Shown here: positions 1 to 8,094 of the stretch, piece by piece
Numbering within the stretch: position 1 is the stretch's first letter
Layout: every line of letters begins with the position of its first letter
Notes under the pieces: model-generated
The model's database searches: none
Seen by the model: the letters and a program-made list of their open reading frames with translations, nothing else
Told to the model about the DNA's origin: nothing
Assembly: GCA_001784435.1 (NCBI GenBank)
Contig: MFQZ01000007.1
Coordinates: forward strand, 137-43,138
DNA: 43,002 bases
Source of the DNA: Candidatus Magasanikbacteria bacterium RIFOXYC2_FULL_42_28
GTDB lineage: Bacteria; Patescibacteria; ABY1; Magasanikbacterales; GWA2-37-8
Direction: 5' to 3'
Made by a program: the position numbers and the translations under genes

Positions 1-1
1 A

Positions 2-250
2 CCTTTACAAGAATTTTGGAAGTCCGCTCACCAAGCGAAAAAATTGGCAGTGTCCAACGATTTGTATGAAATCAAATCGTTTGTGGCAAAAAACGGAACG
101 AACCGCCGCCTGGTCGACAGAAAAGTGGCTTGGTTGCGGAAAAATCCGTTTCCAATTTTGGCCGAAAAAAACGAAAGTTTAACTTTGTCGGGCTGGAGAG
201 ACTTGAACTCACAATCCCCTGGTCCCAAACCAGGTGCTCTAGCCAATTGA
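2..250 (+). CDS. Possible C-terminal tail of a gene entering from the left
   Basis: One frame is open from the window edge and reads about 60 ordinary-looking residues, including WLRKNPFPIL and LAEKNESL, before running into the antisense of tRNA-Pro and stopping at about base 250. The part before base 188 could be the tail of a real protein that was truncated against the tRNA. The part within the tRNA is not expected to be genuine coding sequence. I do not recognise a family, and the sequence to the left would be needed to decide. Confidence 0.22.
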   Translation, partial: PLQEFWKSAHQAKKLAVSNDLYEIKSFVAKNGTNRRLVDRKVAWLRKNPFPILAEKNESLTLSGWRDLNSQSPGPKPGALAN

Positions 251-261
251 GCCATAGCCCG
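188..261 (-). tRNA. tRNA-Pro(TGG)
   Basis: On the minus strand the acceptor arms CGGGCTA and CAGCCCG pair with one A-C mismatch. The anticodon stem CCTGG/CCAGG encloses a TTTGGGA loop with anticodon TGG, and a GTTCAAGT-type T arm follows. The 3' CCA is not encoded. It is the last gene of a minus-strand tRNA-Ala, tRNA-Phe, tRNA-Pro series. Confidence 0.92.
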
Positions 262-264
262 TTT

Positions 265-294
265 AAAACTCCCAGATAAACATCCGGGAGTTTT
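265..294 (-). terminator. Hairpin between tRNA-Phe and tRNA-Pro
   Basis: The arms AAAACTCCC and GGGAGTTTT form a perfect 9-bp stem around a 12-nt loop. On the minus strand it follows tRNA-Phe and ends three bases before tRNA-Pro. The T-run is only four bases, so it may be a weak terminator or a processing structure. Confidence 0.5.
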
Positions 295-300
295 GCTCAG

Positions 301-658
301 TGCCGAGGGTGGGGATCGAACCCACGACGCAAGGCTCTTCCATTATTGCGCTCAAGTTACCTTGAGGATTGGACTATATCATCTTCCCGTCTGTCCGCCT
401 GAGGCGGAACTAAACCGGGAAGCTGGGCGCTATTTGCGGGATTATTGTTGGGACTCACCCGCTAGTCTCTACACCTTTCCGCCGACTACTACCCTGGCGG
501 ACTTGGCTCGGGATTATCCTTGGCAGGACTTCCCCGAATTCACCCAGTTTTTTGCGCCAAATTGGCACACCCGTTTGCTTTTGCAAACAGAAACCACTCA
601 TTACTGAATGGTGGCCCGAAGAGTTCAGGCCTTCGCTCTACCACTGAGCTACCTCGGC
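301..658 (-). tRNA. tRNA-Phe(GAA) interrupted by a group I intron
   Basis: The 5' exon (658-627) supplies acceptor strand GCCGAGG, a GCTC/GAGC D stem and the 5' half of the anticodon stem, ending in CCT at U33. The 3' exon (340-301) starts GAAGAGCCTT, giving anticodon GAA, and continues through the T arm to CCTCGGC plus discriminator A. Joining the exons gives a complete cloverleaf with AAGGC/GCCTT as anticodon stem and perfectly paired acceptor arms. The 3' CCA is not encoded. The gene lies 14 nt downstream of tRNA-Ala and is probably in the same transcript. Confidence 0.9.
341..626 (-). ncRNA. Group I self-splicing intron in tRNA-Phe
   Basis: This 286-nt intron lies between U33 and G34 of the anticodon loop. 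The exon end GGCCT followed by intron GAA pairs with TTCGGGCC just downstream, forming an 8-bp P1 with the expected U-G wobble at the 5' splice site. The intron ends in G. Core signatures are visible: AGAGACTAGC (RNA-sense strand, 470-461) and GATATAGTCC (380-371), matching the P7-forming R and S regions of group I introns. There is no internal ORF. A perfect palindrome TCCGCCTGAGGCGGA (394-408) occupies a peripheral loop and belongs to a palindrome type seen elsewhere in the window. Confidence 0.88.
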
Positions 659-672
659 TAATTTTTTCTCTC

Positions 673-748
673 TGGTGGACCCTACCGGGCTCGAACCGGT
701 CACCCCCGCGTTGCAAACGCGGTGCTCTACCAAATGAGCTAAGGGCCC
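673..748 (-). tRNA. tRNA-Ala(TGC)
   Basis: The acceptor stem GGGCCCT/AGGGTCC contains the G3-U70 pair that identifies alanine tRNAs. The anticodon stem CCGCG/CGCGG holds TTTGCAA with anticodon TGC. Unlike its neighbours the gene encodes the 3' ACCA end. It is the first tRNA of the minus-strand cluster. Confidence 0.95.
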
Positions 749-785
749 GTTTTTGTCCGTGCCTCAATCCACTAAAAACAGAAGA

Positions 786-813
786 ATTATATCACAATTA
801 ACAAAAAAGTCAA
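786..813 (-). promoter_or_regulatory. Promoter of the tRNA-Ala/Phe/Pro cluster
   Basis: A minus-strand -35 TTGACT (808-813) and -10 TATAAT (786-791) are separated by 16 bp. No leader ORF starting with ATG is seen between this promoter and tRNA-Ala. Confidence 0.7.
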
Positions 814-826
814 TAAATGGTATAAT
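798..826 (+). promoter_or_regulatory. Promoter of the mgtC-like gene
   Basis: TTAACA (798-803) and TATAAT (821-826) are spaced by 17 bp. It overlaps the divergent tRNA promoter, so the two may compete for polymerase. Confidence 0.65.
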
Positions 827-861
827 ACAAATTAATCAAGTTTAAATTAACCGTTATTTTT

Positions 862-1275
862 ATGTACGACCTATTCGCAATCGGCCAAATCGCTTTGGCG
901 GTATTACTCGGTGGCATCTTAGGGTGGCAAAGAGAAAATTGGGGGAAATCCGCCGGCCCGCGCACTTACGCGCTTGTTACCGCCGGCTCAACTTTATTTA
1001 CTGTCTTGTCGCTCACCGCTTTTGACGGCTATACCGCGCAAGTCGCCGCTGGGATTGTTACCGGAATCGGATTTTTAGGCGTAGGCACAATTTTACACAA
1101 ACAAAATCATATTGAAGGACTGACCACCGCGGCCGGACTATGGATGGCGGCGGCAATTGGCATGGCCGTTGGCGTTGGCTATTTTTTCTTGGCGATTGCT
1201 TCCACTGTTATTATGCTCGCGGTATTAATGTTAGACGACCACCGCTTTAAAATTGATAAAAAAATCAAAGAGTAA
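862..1275 (+). CDS. MgtC/SapB family membrane protein
   Basis: This 137-residue protein is nearly all hydrophobic, with about four membrane helices. It carries the family's N-terminal signature GGILGWQRE (residues 17-25), then GPRTYALVT and a glycine-rich central stretch GIGFLGVGTIL. It corresponds to the membrane domain of MgtC; longer homologues have an extra C-terminal ACT-like domain that is absent here. MgtC relatives act in magnesium homeostasis and in modulating ATP synthase, but the precise role here cannot be inferred. It has its own promoter and ends at a strong hairpin terminator. Confidence 0.85.
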   Translation: MYDLFAIGQIALAVLLGGILGWQRENWGKSAGPRTYALVTAGSTLFTVLSLTAFDGYTAQVAAGIVTGIGFLGVGTILHKQNHIEGLTTAAGLWMAAAIGMAVGVGYFFLAIASTVIMLAVLMLDDHRFKIDKKIKE

Positions 1276-1315
1276 GCCCGACCCCGACAAGTCGGGGTAT
1301 CTGGGCGGGCTTTTT
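1276..1315 (+). terminator. Intrinsic terminator of the mgtC-like gene
   Basis: A nested hairpin starts directly after the stop codon. The outer stem GCCCG/CGGGC encloses an inner stem ACCCCGAC/GTCGGGGT, and TTTTT follows. Two further small palindromes (GTCGGC-TCC-GCCGAC and AGCCG-TACA-CGGCT) lie at about 1323-1376, before the next terminator. Confidence 0.8.
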
Positions 1316-1412
1316 AGACAAAGTGTCGGCTCCGCCGACGTATTAATAATTGTTTAATACCAGCCGTACACGGCTGAGTATCAAACTTCTAATAATTCCT
1401 AAATTTAAAAAC

Positions 1413-1438
1413 GCCTCCGATTAAACGAAGGCTTTTTT
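1413..1438. terminator. Bidirectional terminator between convergent genes
   Basis: GCCTCCG and CGAAGGC pair with one mismatch around a 6-nt loop, with A-rich and T-rich flanks on the two sides. It separates the plus-strand mgtC-like gene from the minus-strand protease-like gene. Confidence 0.6.
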
Positions 1439-1441
1439 GTT

Positions 1442-1939
1442 TTACAGGTAAAATCTTCCCAGCCAAAACAGCGCGCCGACAAAAATTATATCAATGTGAA
1501 GCCGTTTTAAAAAATTTAAAATATAAAGCGCCAAAACAAACGGGTAACCAATTATCACCAGTGGATTACGCCAAAATCGACGATTGGCTAAACCAAACAA
1601 TGATTTAGCATCTTGCGTGGAAGGAATAGCGTGCATGCCAGCGGCGAACCCAAGCCATACCCATACCCACGGCTGTAAACGCATGAACGGCTCGCGAAAT
1701 TGCGAAAAGGCAAATAAAGTAAAAAGGGTGTTGATAAAAAGCGGCCCCAAAGAAACAAAAAATCCCTGATAAAATTTCTGCGGTTCGTCGTGCTCTACAT
1801 ATCCGGCCAAACGTCCAAATTGGAATAATTTAATCTTGTGAATTTTTACCCCGGCCATCACACAAAAAAACGCGTGAGACAATTCATGCATCATGACACC
1901 GGGCGAGGTTAATAGATTGTAGAAGTAATAGAAAAACAT
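1442..1939 (-). CDS. Membrane-embedded M50-like metalloprotease, HELSH motif
   Basis: This 165-residue polytopic membrane protein has MMHELSHAFFC near the N terminus. HELSH (residues 18-22) fits the HExxH zinc motif of intramembrane site-2-type proteases and sits inside a hydrophobic segment, as in that group. A later stretch HAIPSTQDA could supply the third zinc ligand. The protein is shorter than typical RseP/SpoIVFB enzymes and has no PDZ or CBS domain, so it resembles a minimal M50 or DUF3267-type core. The substrate is unknown. It lies 12 nt downstream of a small membrane protein gene and is probably co-transcribed with it. Confidence 0.65.
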   Translation of the reverse strand: MFFYYFYNLLTSPGVMMHELSHAFFCVMAGVKIHKIKLFQFGRLAGYVEHDEPQKFYQGFFVSLGPLFINTLFTLFAFSQFREPFMRLQPWVWVWLGFAAGMHAIPSTQDAKSLFGLANRRFWRNPLVIIGYPFVLALYILNFLKRLHIDIIFVGALFWLGRFYL

Positions 1940-1951
1940 ATAAGTATTGCT

Positions 1952-2263
1952 TTATTTTTTTTCTAACGCACTCTTACAAATTGCTTTGCCAAATGGGCTG
2001 GCTGACACCGGGGAATACTTCAAACACAAACGTAATGCTTTATCCGGATAACGTACATATATTTTAGACGCTTCATTAATAGCACAAGAATATTCTATAC
2101 CAACTATATTTTTATTTTGATTTTCCTTAATACATTTGGTAACATTCCGATTGCTTTCACTAAAATAATCAAGATACCCAAAAAATAATTTAAAATTTAA
2201 ACCTAGAAAAATAATCAAAATTGTCCCGACATAAACTAACAACTTTTTTAATTTTGAGTTCAT
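1952..2263 (-). CDS. Small single-span membrane protein, function unknown
   Basis: The 103-residue product starts with a basic stretch followed by a hydrophobic helix (about residues 9-30), then a soluble extracytoplasmic-looking domain with four cysteines that could form two disulfides. I do not recognise a family. The gene begins only four bases after the O-antigen ligase-like gene ends and precedes the protease-like gene, so the three may form one unit. Confidence 0.6.
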   Translation of the reverse strand: MNSKLKKLLVYVGTILIIFLGLNFKLFFGYLDYFSESNRNVTKCIKENQNKNIVGIEYSCAINEASKIYVRYPDKALRLCLKYSPVSASPFGKAICKSALEKK

Positions 2264-2267
2264 ACGA

Positions 2268-3518
2268 TTAATTAATTTTATTTAAATTATATTGAATAAC
2301 AAATACCACCCCCCACATCGCCCAAAAAATAAACGCCAAATCATTTTTAAAATACGGCACATCTACCAAACCATGAACCGATAATGCCACAAGCGCCCCA
2401 ATTAAACACGCCCCCAACCATTTTTCTTTTTTGTAAATTTTGACCGCAAAATACGCCCAACACCCCAGCAATCCCACCCACGCCAACATTCCAAACAGTC
2501 CAATCTCGCTCCAAAAATTTAAAAACATATTATGCGGATAAATTAAATGTTCGCTCACACCCACATTAAATAACGGCCGTTCCACCTGTTCAAAAAATTG
2601 CCTGATGCCGGCGCCACCGATAAAATTATTAGGCGAAGTAATTAAATAATCCCAGGTATGCCCCCACAAAACTAAACGACTTTGTCCAGCCGTGTCGGCA
2701 AACATTACCGCGCTACGCAAAGACGGGATAGCCACAATCGCCATAATTCCCAATACCACCACTGCCATCGCCGCTTTTTTTTGGCCAATCAAATATCCAA
2801 ACACCACCGCGCTTACAGCCAAACCAATCCAAGCGCCTTGAGAAAATGACAAACAAACAGCAATCACGGCGAGCCCGGCCAAAGACCAATAAACCAACTG
2901 CTGATAATATTCCACGACGTATTTTTTCAAAGATAAAATTATAAAAAATAACGGCGCGACATACAAACCAATAGCGTTAGGTGAAGTATAAAAAGAAGTA
3001 ACGCGATTGCCAAAATTATCATTCCACAAACTCGGCGCTGTCGGCGCGCCCAAATTTTGCGCCACAGCCAAAGCCGATACTGATAAGGTTGACAATCCCA
3101 ATGCCAAAAGCAAACGCCGATTACTCAAATTTTCACCTCGGCCAATAATCATCATCGCCAAAAGCATTGGCTCCAAAAAATACGCCCGCCACTCACCGGC
3201 AGATTTTAACCAATGCATACTGGACACTACCCCCAAAACAGAAGTAAAGAAAAAAATCCCGACAATAATAGTCGTGATTTTGTGTTCCTGCCAAAATTTT
3301 TTTAAATTACCAGCATCCACGCGCGCGAATTTAACAAGCCACACCAAAAATACTGCCCCAAAAGTAATTTCGAGTAGCGTCGTCGGCAAACCAAAAAAAT
3401 TAAATCTAATCAAATACGCCGGCATTATCAAAATCAACCAACACAAAGCATACTGCCACTGACGCCAGGCGAAAATCCCTAACAGCGCAAAATATATTGC
3501 TACCAAAATAATTTCCAT
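2268..3518 (-). CDS. O-antigen ligase / Wzy-like polysaccharide polymerase
   Basis: This is a 416-residue protein with about ten to twelve membrane helices. The region around SFSQGAWIGLAVS in the centre and the large periplasmic-loop motif HNMFLNFWSEIGLFG near residue 330 are typical of the O-antigen ligase domain family (WaaL/Wzy, PF04932 type). Family members join or polymerise lipid-linked glycans at the outer face of the cytoplasmic membrane. No glycosyltransferases are nearby, so the acceptor is unknown. In a monoderm-like cell it could act in S-layer or protein glycosylation, which is inference only. Confidence 0.75.
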   Translation of the reverse strand: MEIILVAIYFALLGIFAWRQWQYALCWLILIMPAYLIRFNFFGLPTTLLEITFGAVFLVWLVKFARVDAGNLKKFWQEHKITTIIVGIFFFTSVLGVVSSMHWLKSAGEWRAYFLEPMLLAMMIIGRGENLSNRRLLLALGLSTLSVSALAVAQNLGAPTAPSLWNDNFGNRVTSFYTSPNAIGLYVAPLFFIILSLKKYVVEYYQQLVYWSLAGLAVIAVCLSFSQGAWIGLAVSAVVFGYLIGQKKAAMAVVVLGIMAIVAIPSLRSAVMFADTAGQSRLVLWGHTWDYLITSPNNFIGGAGIRQFFEQVERPLFNVGVSEHLIYPHNMFLNFWSEIGLFGMLAWVGLLGCWAYFAVKIYKKEKWLGACLIGALVALSVHGLVDVPYFKNDLAFIFWAMWGVVFVIQYNLNKIN

Positions 3519-3523
3519 GGGGA

Positions 3524-4954
3524 TTAATACCGATAATTCTCCGCCTTATACGGCCCATTCTCGTGCACGCTCAAATATTCCGACTGGGCTTTGGTTAATT
3601 TTGTTAATTTCACCCCGATTTTTTCCAAATGCAATCGCGCCACTTCTTCATCCAACTCTTTTGGTAATAAATACACACCCACTTCATATTTTTTAGTCGC
3701 GAGTTCAATCTGCGCCAACACCTGATTGGAAAAAGACGCGCTCATTACAAACGACGGATGACCGGTCGCGCACCCCAAATTCATTAGTCGTCCTTCGGCC
3801 AACATATAAATTTCTTTTTTGGTTGGCAAAATATATTTATCAACCTGTGGTTTAACATTTACTTTTTTCACACCTTTGGCCTTATTTAATTTTTCCACCT
3901 CAATTTCATTATCAAAGTGGCCGATGTTAGAAACAATCGCCTGGTCTTTCATTTTTAACATATGCTCCAAACGAATCACGCCCAAATTGCCGGTGGCCGT
4001 CACGTAAATATCGGCCTCACCCAAAGTGTCTTCAATTGTTTTAACTTCATACCCTTCCATCGCCGCCTGCAAAGCGCAAATCGGGTCAATTTCGGTAATA
4101 ATAACCCGGCACCCCTGACCACGAAGCGCCTGCGCGCACCCTTTGCCCACTTCGCCATAACCACACACGACCGCCACTTTTCCGCCCATCATCACATCCA
4201 TCGCGCGATTCAAACCATCAACCACCGAATGTCGACAACCATAGATATTATCAAATTTTGATTTCGTCACCGAGTCATTGACATTTATCGCTGGAAATAA
4301 TAATTTCCCGGCTTTGCTCATTTGATACAAGCGATGCACGCCGGTCGTGGTTTCTTCCGATACGCCCCGCACTTTTTTGGCGACCGCACTCCAGCGGGTT
4401 GGAGTTTTTTTGTATTCCACTTTTAATAATTTCATCAATTCTTGAAAATCTTCACCCTCGCTTGAATAATTTTTTTCTAATAATTTTGGATTGGCTTCAG
4501 TTTCTACACCTTTATGAATTAAAAGTGTGGCATCGCCACCATCGTCCACAATTAAATCCGGCCCGGTCTTCGCTGCGCTACGCCCGGCAAGCCCGTCTTC
4601 GGAAAAATCCAAAGCGCGTTCGGTGCACCACCAATATTCCGCCAACGTCTCCCCTTTCCACGCAAATACCGGTATGCCATTTTTGGCAATTGCAGCCGCT
4701 GCGTGATCTTGGGTAGAAAAAATATTACACGACGCCCAACGCACATTGGCGCCCAGCGCGACCAACGTCTCGGCTAATACCGCGGTCTGAATGGTCATAT
4801 GAAGAGAACCGGTAATATTCAAACCTTTCAACGGTTTTTTCGTGGCGTATTTTTTACGAATAGACATGAGTCCGGGCATTTCCCGCTCGGCAATGTCAAT
4901 TTCTTTTCTACCCCAATCGGCTAAACCAATATCTTTTATTTTGTATTCCGGCAT
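3524..4954 (-). CDS. ahcY: S-adenosylhomocysteinase
   Basis: The 476-residue protein is full length for the family. It has the substrate-domain motifs NITGSLHMTIQTAVL and DDGGDATLLIHKG, and the NAD-binding loop VAVVCGYGEVGKGCAQ in the second half. The C terminus ends KAENYRY as in typical AhcY. The enzyme hydrolyses S-adenosylhomocysteine to adenosine and homocysteine, relieving product inhibition of methyltransferases. About eight extra residues (within DGLAGRSAAKT) lie between ALDF and GPDLIVDDGG. The same strand continues upstream with two ion exchangers and an adenosine kinase-like gene that could remove the adenosine produced. Confidence 0.95.
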   Translation of the reverse strand: MPEYKIKDIGLADWGRKEIDIAEREMPGLMSIRKKYATKKPLKGLNITGSLHMTIQTAVLAETLVALGANVRWASCNIFSTQDHAAAAIAKNGIPVFAWKGETLAEYWWCTERALDFSEDGLAGRSAAKTGPDLIVDDGGDATLLIHKGVETEANPKLLEKNYSSEGEDFQELMKLLKVEYKKTPTRWSAVAKKVRGVSEETTTGVHRLYQMSKAGKLLFPAINVNDSVTKSKFDNIYGCRHSVVDGLNRAMDVMMGGKVAVVCGYGEVGKGCAQALRGQGCRVIITEIDPICALQAAMEGYEVKTIEDTLGEADIYVTATGNLGVIRLEHMLKMKDQAIVSNIGHFDNEIEVEKLNKAKGVKKVNVKPQVDKYILPTKKEIYMLAEGRLMNLGCATGHPSFVMSASFSNQVLAQIELATKKYEVGVYLLPKELDEEVARLHLEKIGVKLTKLTKAQSEYLSVHENGPYKAENYRY

Positions 4955-4990
4955 AATAATTAAAATAATTATAAATAAAATTCGCGTTTA

Positions 4991-5983
4991 TCACCAAATT
5001 ATTTCTAATGCTAAATAAACCAAATATAAACCGATAAGCACCGCGCCTTCCCATCTTTCCAAACGATTTTTGGTATGTAAAAAAACCATCATCACGACCG
5101 AAACCACCGCTAAACTAATCGCCGCTAAAATAAAATGTTTCAAAGAAATAATTGAAAACGGAAATAACATTGCCAAAACTCCAATTATTAAAATATTAGC
5201 GGACGCGCTCCCCAAAATATCACCGACCACTACCTCCGGATTTTCACGCCGACCGCGCAATATTATCGTCAACTCCGGCAAATTCGTCCCCACTGCCAAT
5301 ACCACGAGTCCCACCCAAACCGCTGGCACATTCCAAGCGGTCACGAGCACCAATGATTGCTCGGTAATGACCCAAGAAAAAACCAATAAACCGGCCAAAG
5401 CCAAACCGAATTTAACAACTAATTCCGGCCAAGCATATTCTCGTGTTGGCGGTTCCCAGCCGTTTAACCGGCGATCATAAACCGCGTGCGCCACAAAAAA
5501 TCCATAAGCAACCATAAGCGCCAAGCCATCCCAGCGCGACAATTCCCGATCCGCGATTAAAAGCAAGGGCAACAATACCACCACCGCCATTAAAATCAAA
5601 TCCTTAACAAAAAACTCACGACGGGCAAAAGGCAAAAATTTCGGCGCGAAACGAAATAAATTGAAAGAAGAAAATTTATCACCGGTAAAAATTCCTTCCT
5701 TTTGCAAAACCGCGCTCAAACCAACCAATAAAGTAAAAAGCACGACTATGCCTCCCACTAAATTACCCAAAGACAATTGCGGTTTGCCCTCTAACCCGGC
5801 GTTAATGGCGATAAACAACTCCGGCGCGCTGGTCGCGATTCCCAACAAAAAAAACCCGACCGTAAATTCTCCCCAGCCCAATTTTTTACCAAAAGCGCTA
5901 AGAGTTCTCACTAAAACACCGGCGCATTGACTGATTAAGACCAGCGCGACACCAATAGTAGCCAAAGCGGAAAAAACAATCAT
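4991..5983 (-). CDS. Na+/Ca2+ exchanger-family protein (divergent paralogue)
   Basis: The 330-residue membrane protein has two inverted halves as in the CaCA superfamily. The first alpha repeat reads ATSAPELFIAINAGLEG followed by SLGNLVGG. The second reads AVGTNLPELTIIL followed by VVGDILGSASANI. Both keep the P-E-L core, but the usual GN-x2-GSN is altered in both repeats (GNLVGG and GDILGSASAN), so ion specificity may differ from its neighbour. It lies seven nt downstream of a second, more canonical exchanger, and the two could be an ancient tandem duplication or work as a pair. Confidence 0.8.
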   Translation of the reverse strand: MIVFSALATIGVALVLISQCAGVLVRTLSAFGKKLGWGEFTVGFFLLGIATSAPELFIAINAGLEGKPQLSLGNLVGGIVVLFTLLVGLSAVLQKEGIFTGDKFSSFNLFRFAPKFLPFARREFFVKDLILMAVVVLLPLLLIADRELSRWDGLALMVAYGFFVAHAVYDRRLNGWEPPTREYAWPELVVKFGLALAGLLVFSWVITEQSLVLVTAWNVPAVWVGLVVLAVGTNLPELTIILRGRRENPEVVVGDILGSASANILIIGVLAMLFPFSIISLKHFILAAISLAVVSVVMMVFLHTKNRLERWEGAVLIGLYLVYLALEIIW

Positions 5984-5990
5984 AGTACGT

Positions 5991-6947
5991 TTAACCGCGA
6001 TAAATTAAATACCCAATATAAACAATATACAACAAAACAAACAACGCCCCTTGCCACCTGTCCAACTTACGGCGCGTACCTACAAACATAAATAAAAACA
6101 ACAAAACAGTCGCGGCAACACCTACCAACACGTCAAAATTTACCGCCGGGCTAAACGGCAATTGCAACATCGTGCCGGTTAGGCCCAAAATCCAAAACAC
6201 ATTAAAAATATTACTACCCACAATGTTGCCGACCGCTATATCATCTTCACCGCGATAAGCGGCCACAATTGAAGTAAATAGTTCCGGCAAAGAAGTGCCA
6301 ACGGCCACGACTGTTAAGCCAATGAGCGCTTCGGACAACCCGCCCAAACGCGCGAGGATAATGGCGTTATCCACCAAAATTTTTCCGCCAAAAAACAAAG
6401 CGACCAGACCGGCCAAAGTAAGTATACTGGAAACACCCCAAGAATACGCCGCCACCTGTTCGGATTTAATTTCACCCTGTTTGGCCAAGCCAAAAATGTA
6501 ATACATAAATATAACAAAGATTGCAATCAGCGAAAATCCATCCGTGCGCGTCAAAGCGTTAGAGCCCGCTCCATCAAACAAAGCGTCATTGCCCATGGTA
6601 AAAACCAGAAATATGCCCAAAAGAGCGAACGGGATTTCTTTCCAAACTGTGCTGTTTTTAACGGTCAAAGGGTAAATTAACGCCGACAAACCCAAAATCA
6701 ACAAAATGTTGGCAATGTTACTACCGACGATATTGCCTATGGCCACATCAGCCGAACCGCGCCAAGCCGCAAAAATATTTACGATCAATTCCGGCGCCGA
6801 AGTGCCAAAAGCCACTATCGTCAAGCCGATAACCAACGGTGAAATACCCCATTTCTTCGCGAGCGATGACGAGCCACGCACCAAACTCTCGGCTCCCAAA
6901 ATTAAAATCCCTAAACTAACGACAATTAAAATAATCGCTAACCACAT
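5991..6947 (-). CDS. Calcium/sodium antiporter (YrbG-type)
   Basis: The 318-residue protein has two alpha repeats in canonical form: AFGTSAPELIVNIFAAWRG with IGNIVGSNIANI, and AVGTSLPELFTSIVAAYRG with VGNIVGSNIFNV. About ten membrane helices are visible. Family members exchange Na+ for Ca2+ across the cytoplasmic membrane. The gene is preceded three nt upstream by the PfkB-family kinase and followed by a divergent paralogue, and all are on the same strand. Confidence 0.9.
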   Translation of the reverse strand: MWLAIILIVVSLGILILGAESLVRGSSSLAKKWGISPLVIGLTIVAFGTSAPELIVNIFAAWRGSADVAIGNIVGSNIANILLILGLSALIYPLTVKNSTVWKEIPFALLGIFLVFTMGNDALFDGAGSNALTRTDGFSLIAIFVIFMYYIFGLAKQGEIKSEQVAAYSWGVSSILTLAGLVALFFGGKILVDNAIILARLGGLSEALIGLTVVAVGTSLPELFTSIVAAYRGEDDIAVGNIVGSNIFNVFWILGLTGTMLQLPFSPAVNFDVLVGVAATVLLFLFMFVGTRRKLDRWQGALFVLLYIVYIGYLIYRG

Positions 6948-6950
6948 AAA

Positions 6951-7901
6951 TTAAGTAATCAATAAATTAATTTCTTCGTCAAAACTTTTTTGATATCGTT
7001 CACTAAATTTCTCTTTGGTAAATTTATGCGCTTGCGTGCCATAACTCTCTATGGCATAACTAGCCGCCACTGCCCCCATCTGCCCACAAGTTTTCCAGTT
7101 ATAGCCAAGTTCATATCCAACAAAAAAACCAGCGCGGTAAGCATCCCCTGCCCCAGTCGGATCATCAAACGATTGTGGGGCACAAGCACCCACTTCTACG
7201 GTCTCGCCATCGGCTGTCATAATTACCGACCCTTTTTCACCCAAAGTGGTAATTAATACTTTACAATTTTTTAGTATCTCTTTACTGTCCCAAGCAGTGC
7301 GTTCCTGCAATAATTTAATTTCATAATCATTGCCCACGACAAAATGCGCCTGCGAAATCATTTTTTTCAACTCCATTTCATCAAACGCCGTCATTTGCTG
7401 GCCCGGATCAAATACAGTTTTGATGCCGGCTTGAAAACAATCCAGCAAATGTTTTTTCATTACTTCCTTATAAGTGGGAGAGATAAGCGCCAAAGTTAAA
7501 TTCGGTAATCTATCCACCTCAGTTTCAAGCGAACGATATAAAGGCCCGTTAAAAAAAGCGGTAATTTGATTATCATCGGCATCGGTAGTGATATACGCCG
7601 CCGCCGTATTTTGCTTGTCATCGGTAATAACATTTTCAATATTAATACCAAGTGAACGCAAATGCTCTAAATATTGCCCGCCATCTTTGCCTAAAGTTGA
7701 CACCAAAAACGAATCAACTCCCAATAACTTCATAGTGTAAGCAATATTCCCAGCCGTTCCGCCCCAACTCTGCTCTAATTTATCTACCATAAAGCAAACA
7801 TTCAAAATGTGCACCTGCTCTGGTAAAATATGATTTTTAAAACTATCGGGAAAATTCATGATATGGTCATAAACCAAAGTACCGGATACTAAAATAGACA
7901 T
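6951..7901 (-). CDS. PfkB-family carbohydrate kinase, probably adenosine kinase
   Basis: The 316-residue protein has the N-terminal PfkB glycine motif (WGGTAGNIAYTMKLLG, about residues 46-61) and the C-terminal catalytic signature DDPTGAGDAYRAGF with its base aspartate. Length and overall pattern fit adenosine kinase-like or ribokinase-like members. It is the first gene of a same-strand run ending in ahcY, and AhcY releases adenosine, so phosphorylation of adenosine to AMP is the most economical role. That assignment rests on context, and other nucleosides or sugars remain possible. The 193 bases between it and hisIE show no gene and no clear terminator. Confidence 0.75.
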   Translation of the reverse strand: MSILVSGTLVYDHIMNFPDSFKNHILPEQVHILNVCFMVDKLEQSWGGTAGNIAYTMKLLGVDSFLVSTLGKDGGQYLEHLRSLGINIENVITDDKQNTAAAYITTDADDNQITAFFNGPLYRSLETEVDRLPNLTLALISPTYKEVMKKHLLDCFQAGIKTVFDPGQQMTAFDEMELKKMISQAHFVVGNDYEIKLLQERTAWDSKEILKNCKVLITTLGEKGSVIMTADGETVEVGACAPQSFDDPTGAGDAYRAGFFVGYELGYNWKTCGQMGAVAASYAIESYGTQAHKFTKEKFSERYQKSFDEEINLLIT

Positions 7902-8094
7902 AGAACCACGAATATTTATTCACAAATTTACACGAATACTTTGACGCAAGTGTAATCTTGATTAACAAAACTTACCTAGCAATCAAGCTATTAGTGTTGA
8001 TTAGTGACATTGAATTAATGGTTCTAATATACCAAAAATTATGGGATTTGTCTAACCCCGACAGATACTTACTAAAACGAAAAAATAAATCACA

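Noticed and set aside
293..801. Two plus-strand ORFs of 93-104 codons
   Set aside because: They are antisense translations of tRNA-Phe, its intron and tRNA-Ala, whose RNA structure fully explains the sequence.
3510..3523. SAH or SAM riboswitch linked to ahcY
   Set aside because: There is no space upstream of ahcY for one, and I see no matching conserved core ahead of the first gene of the run at 7902-8094.
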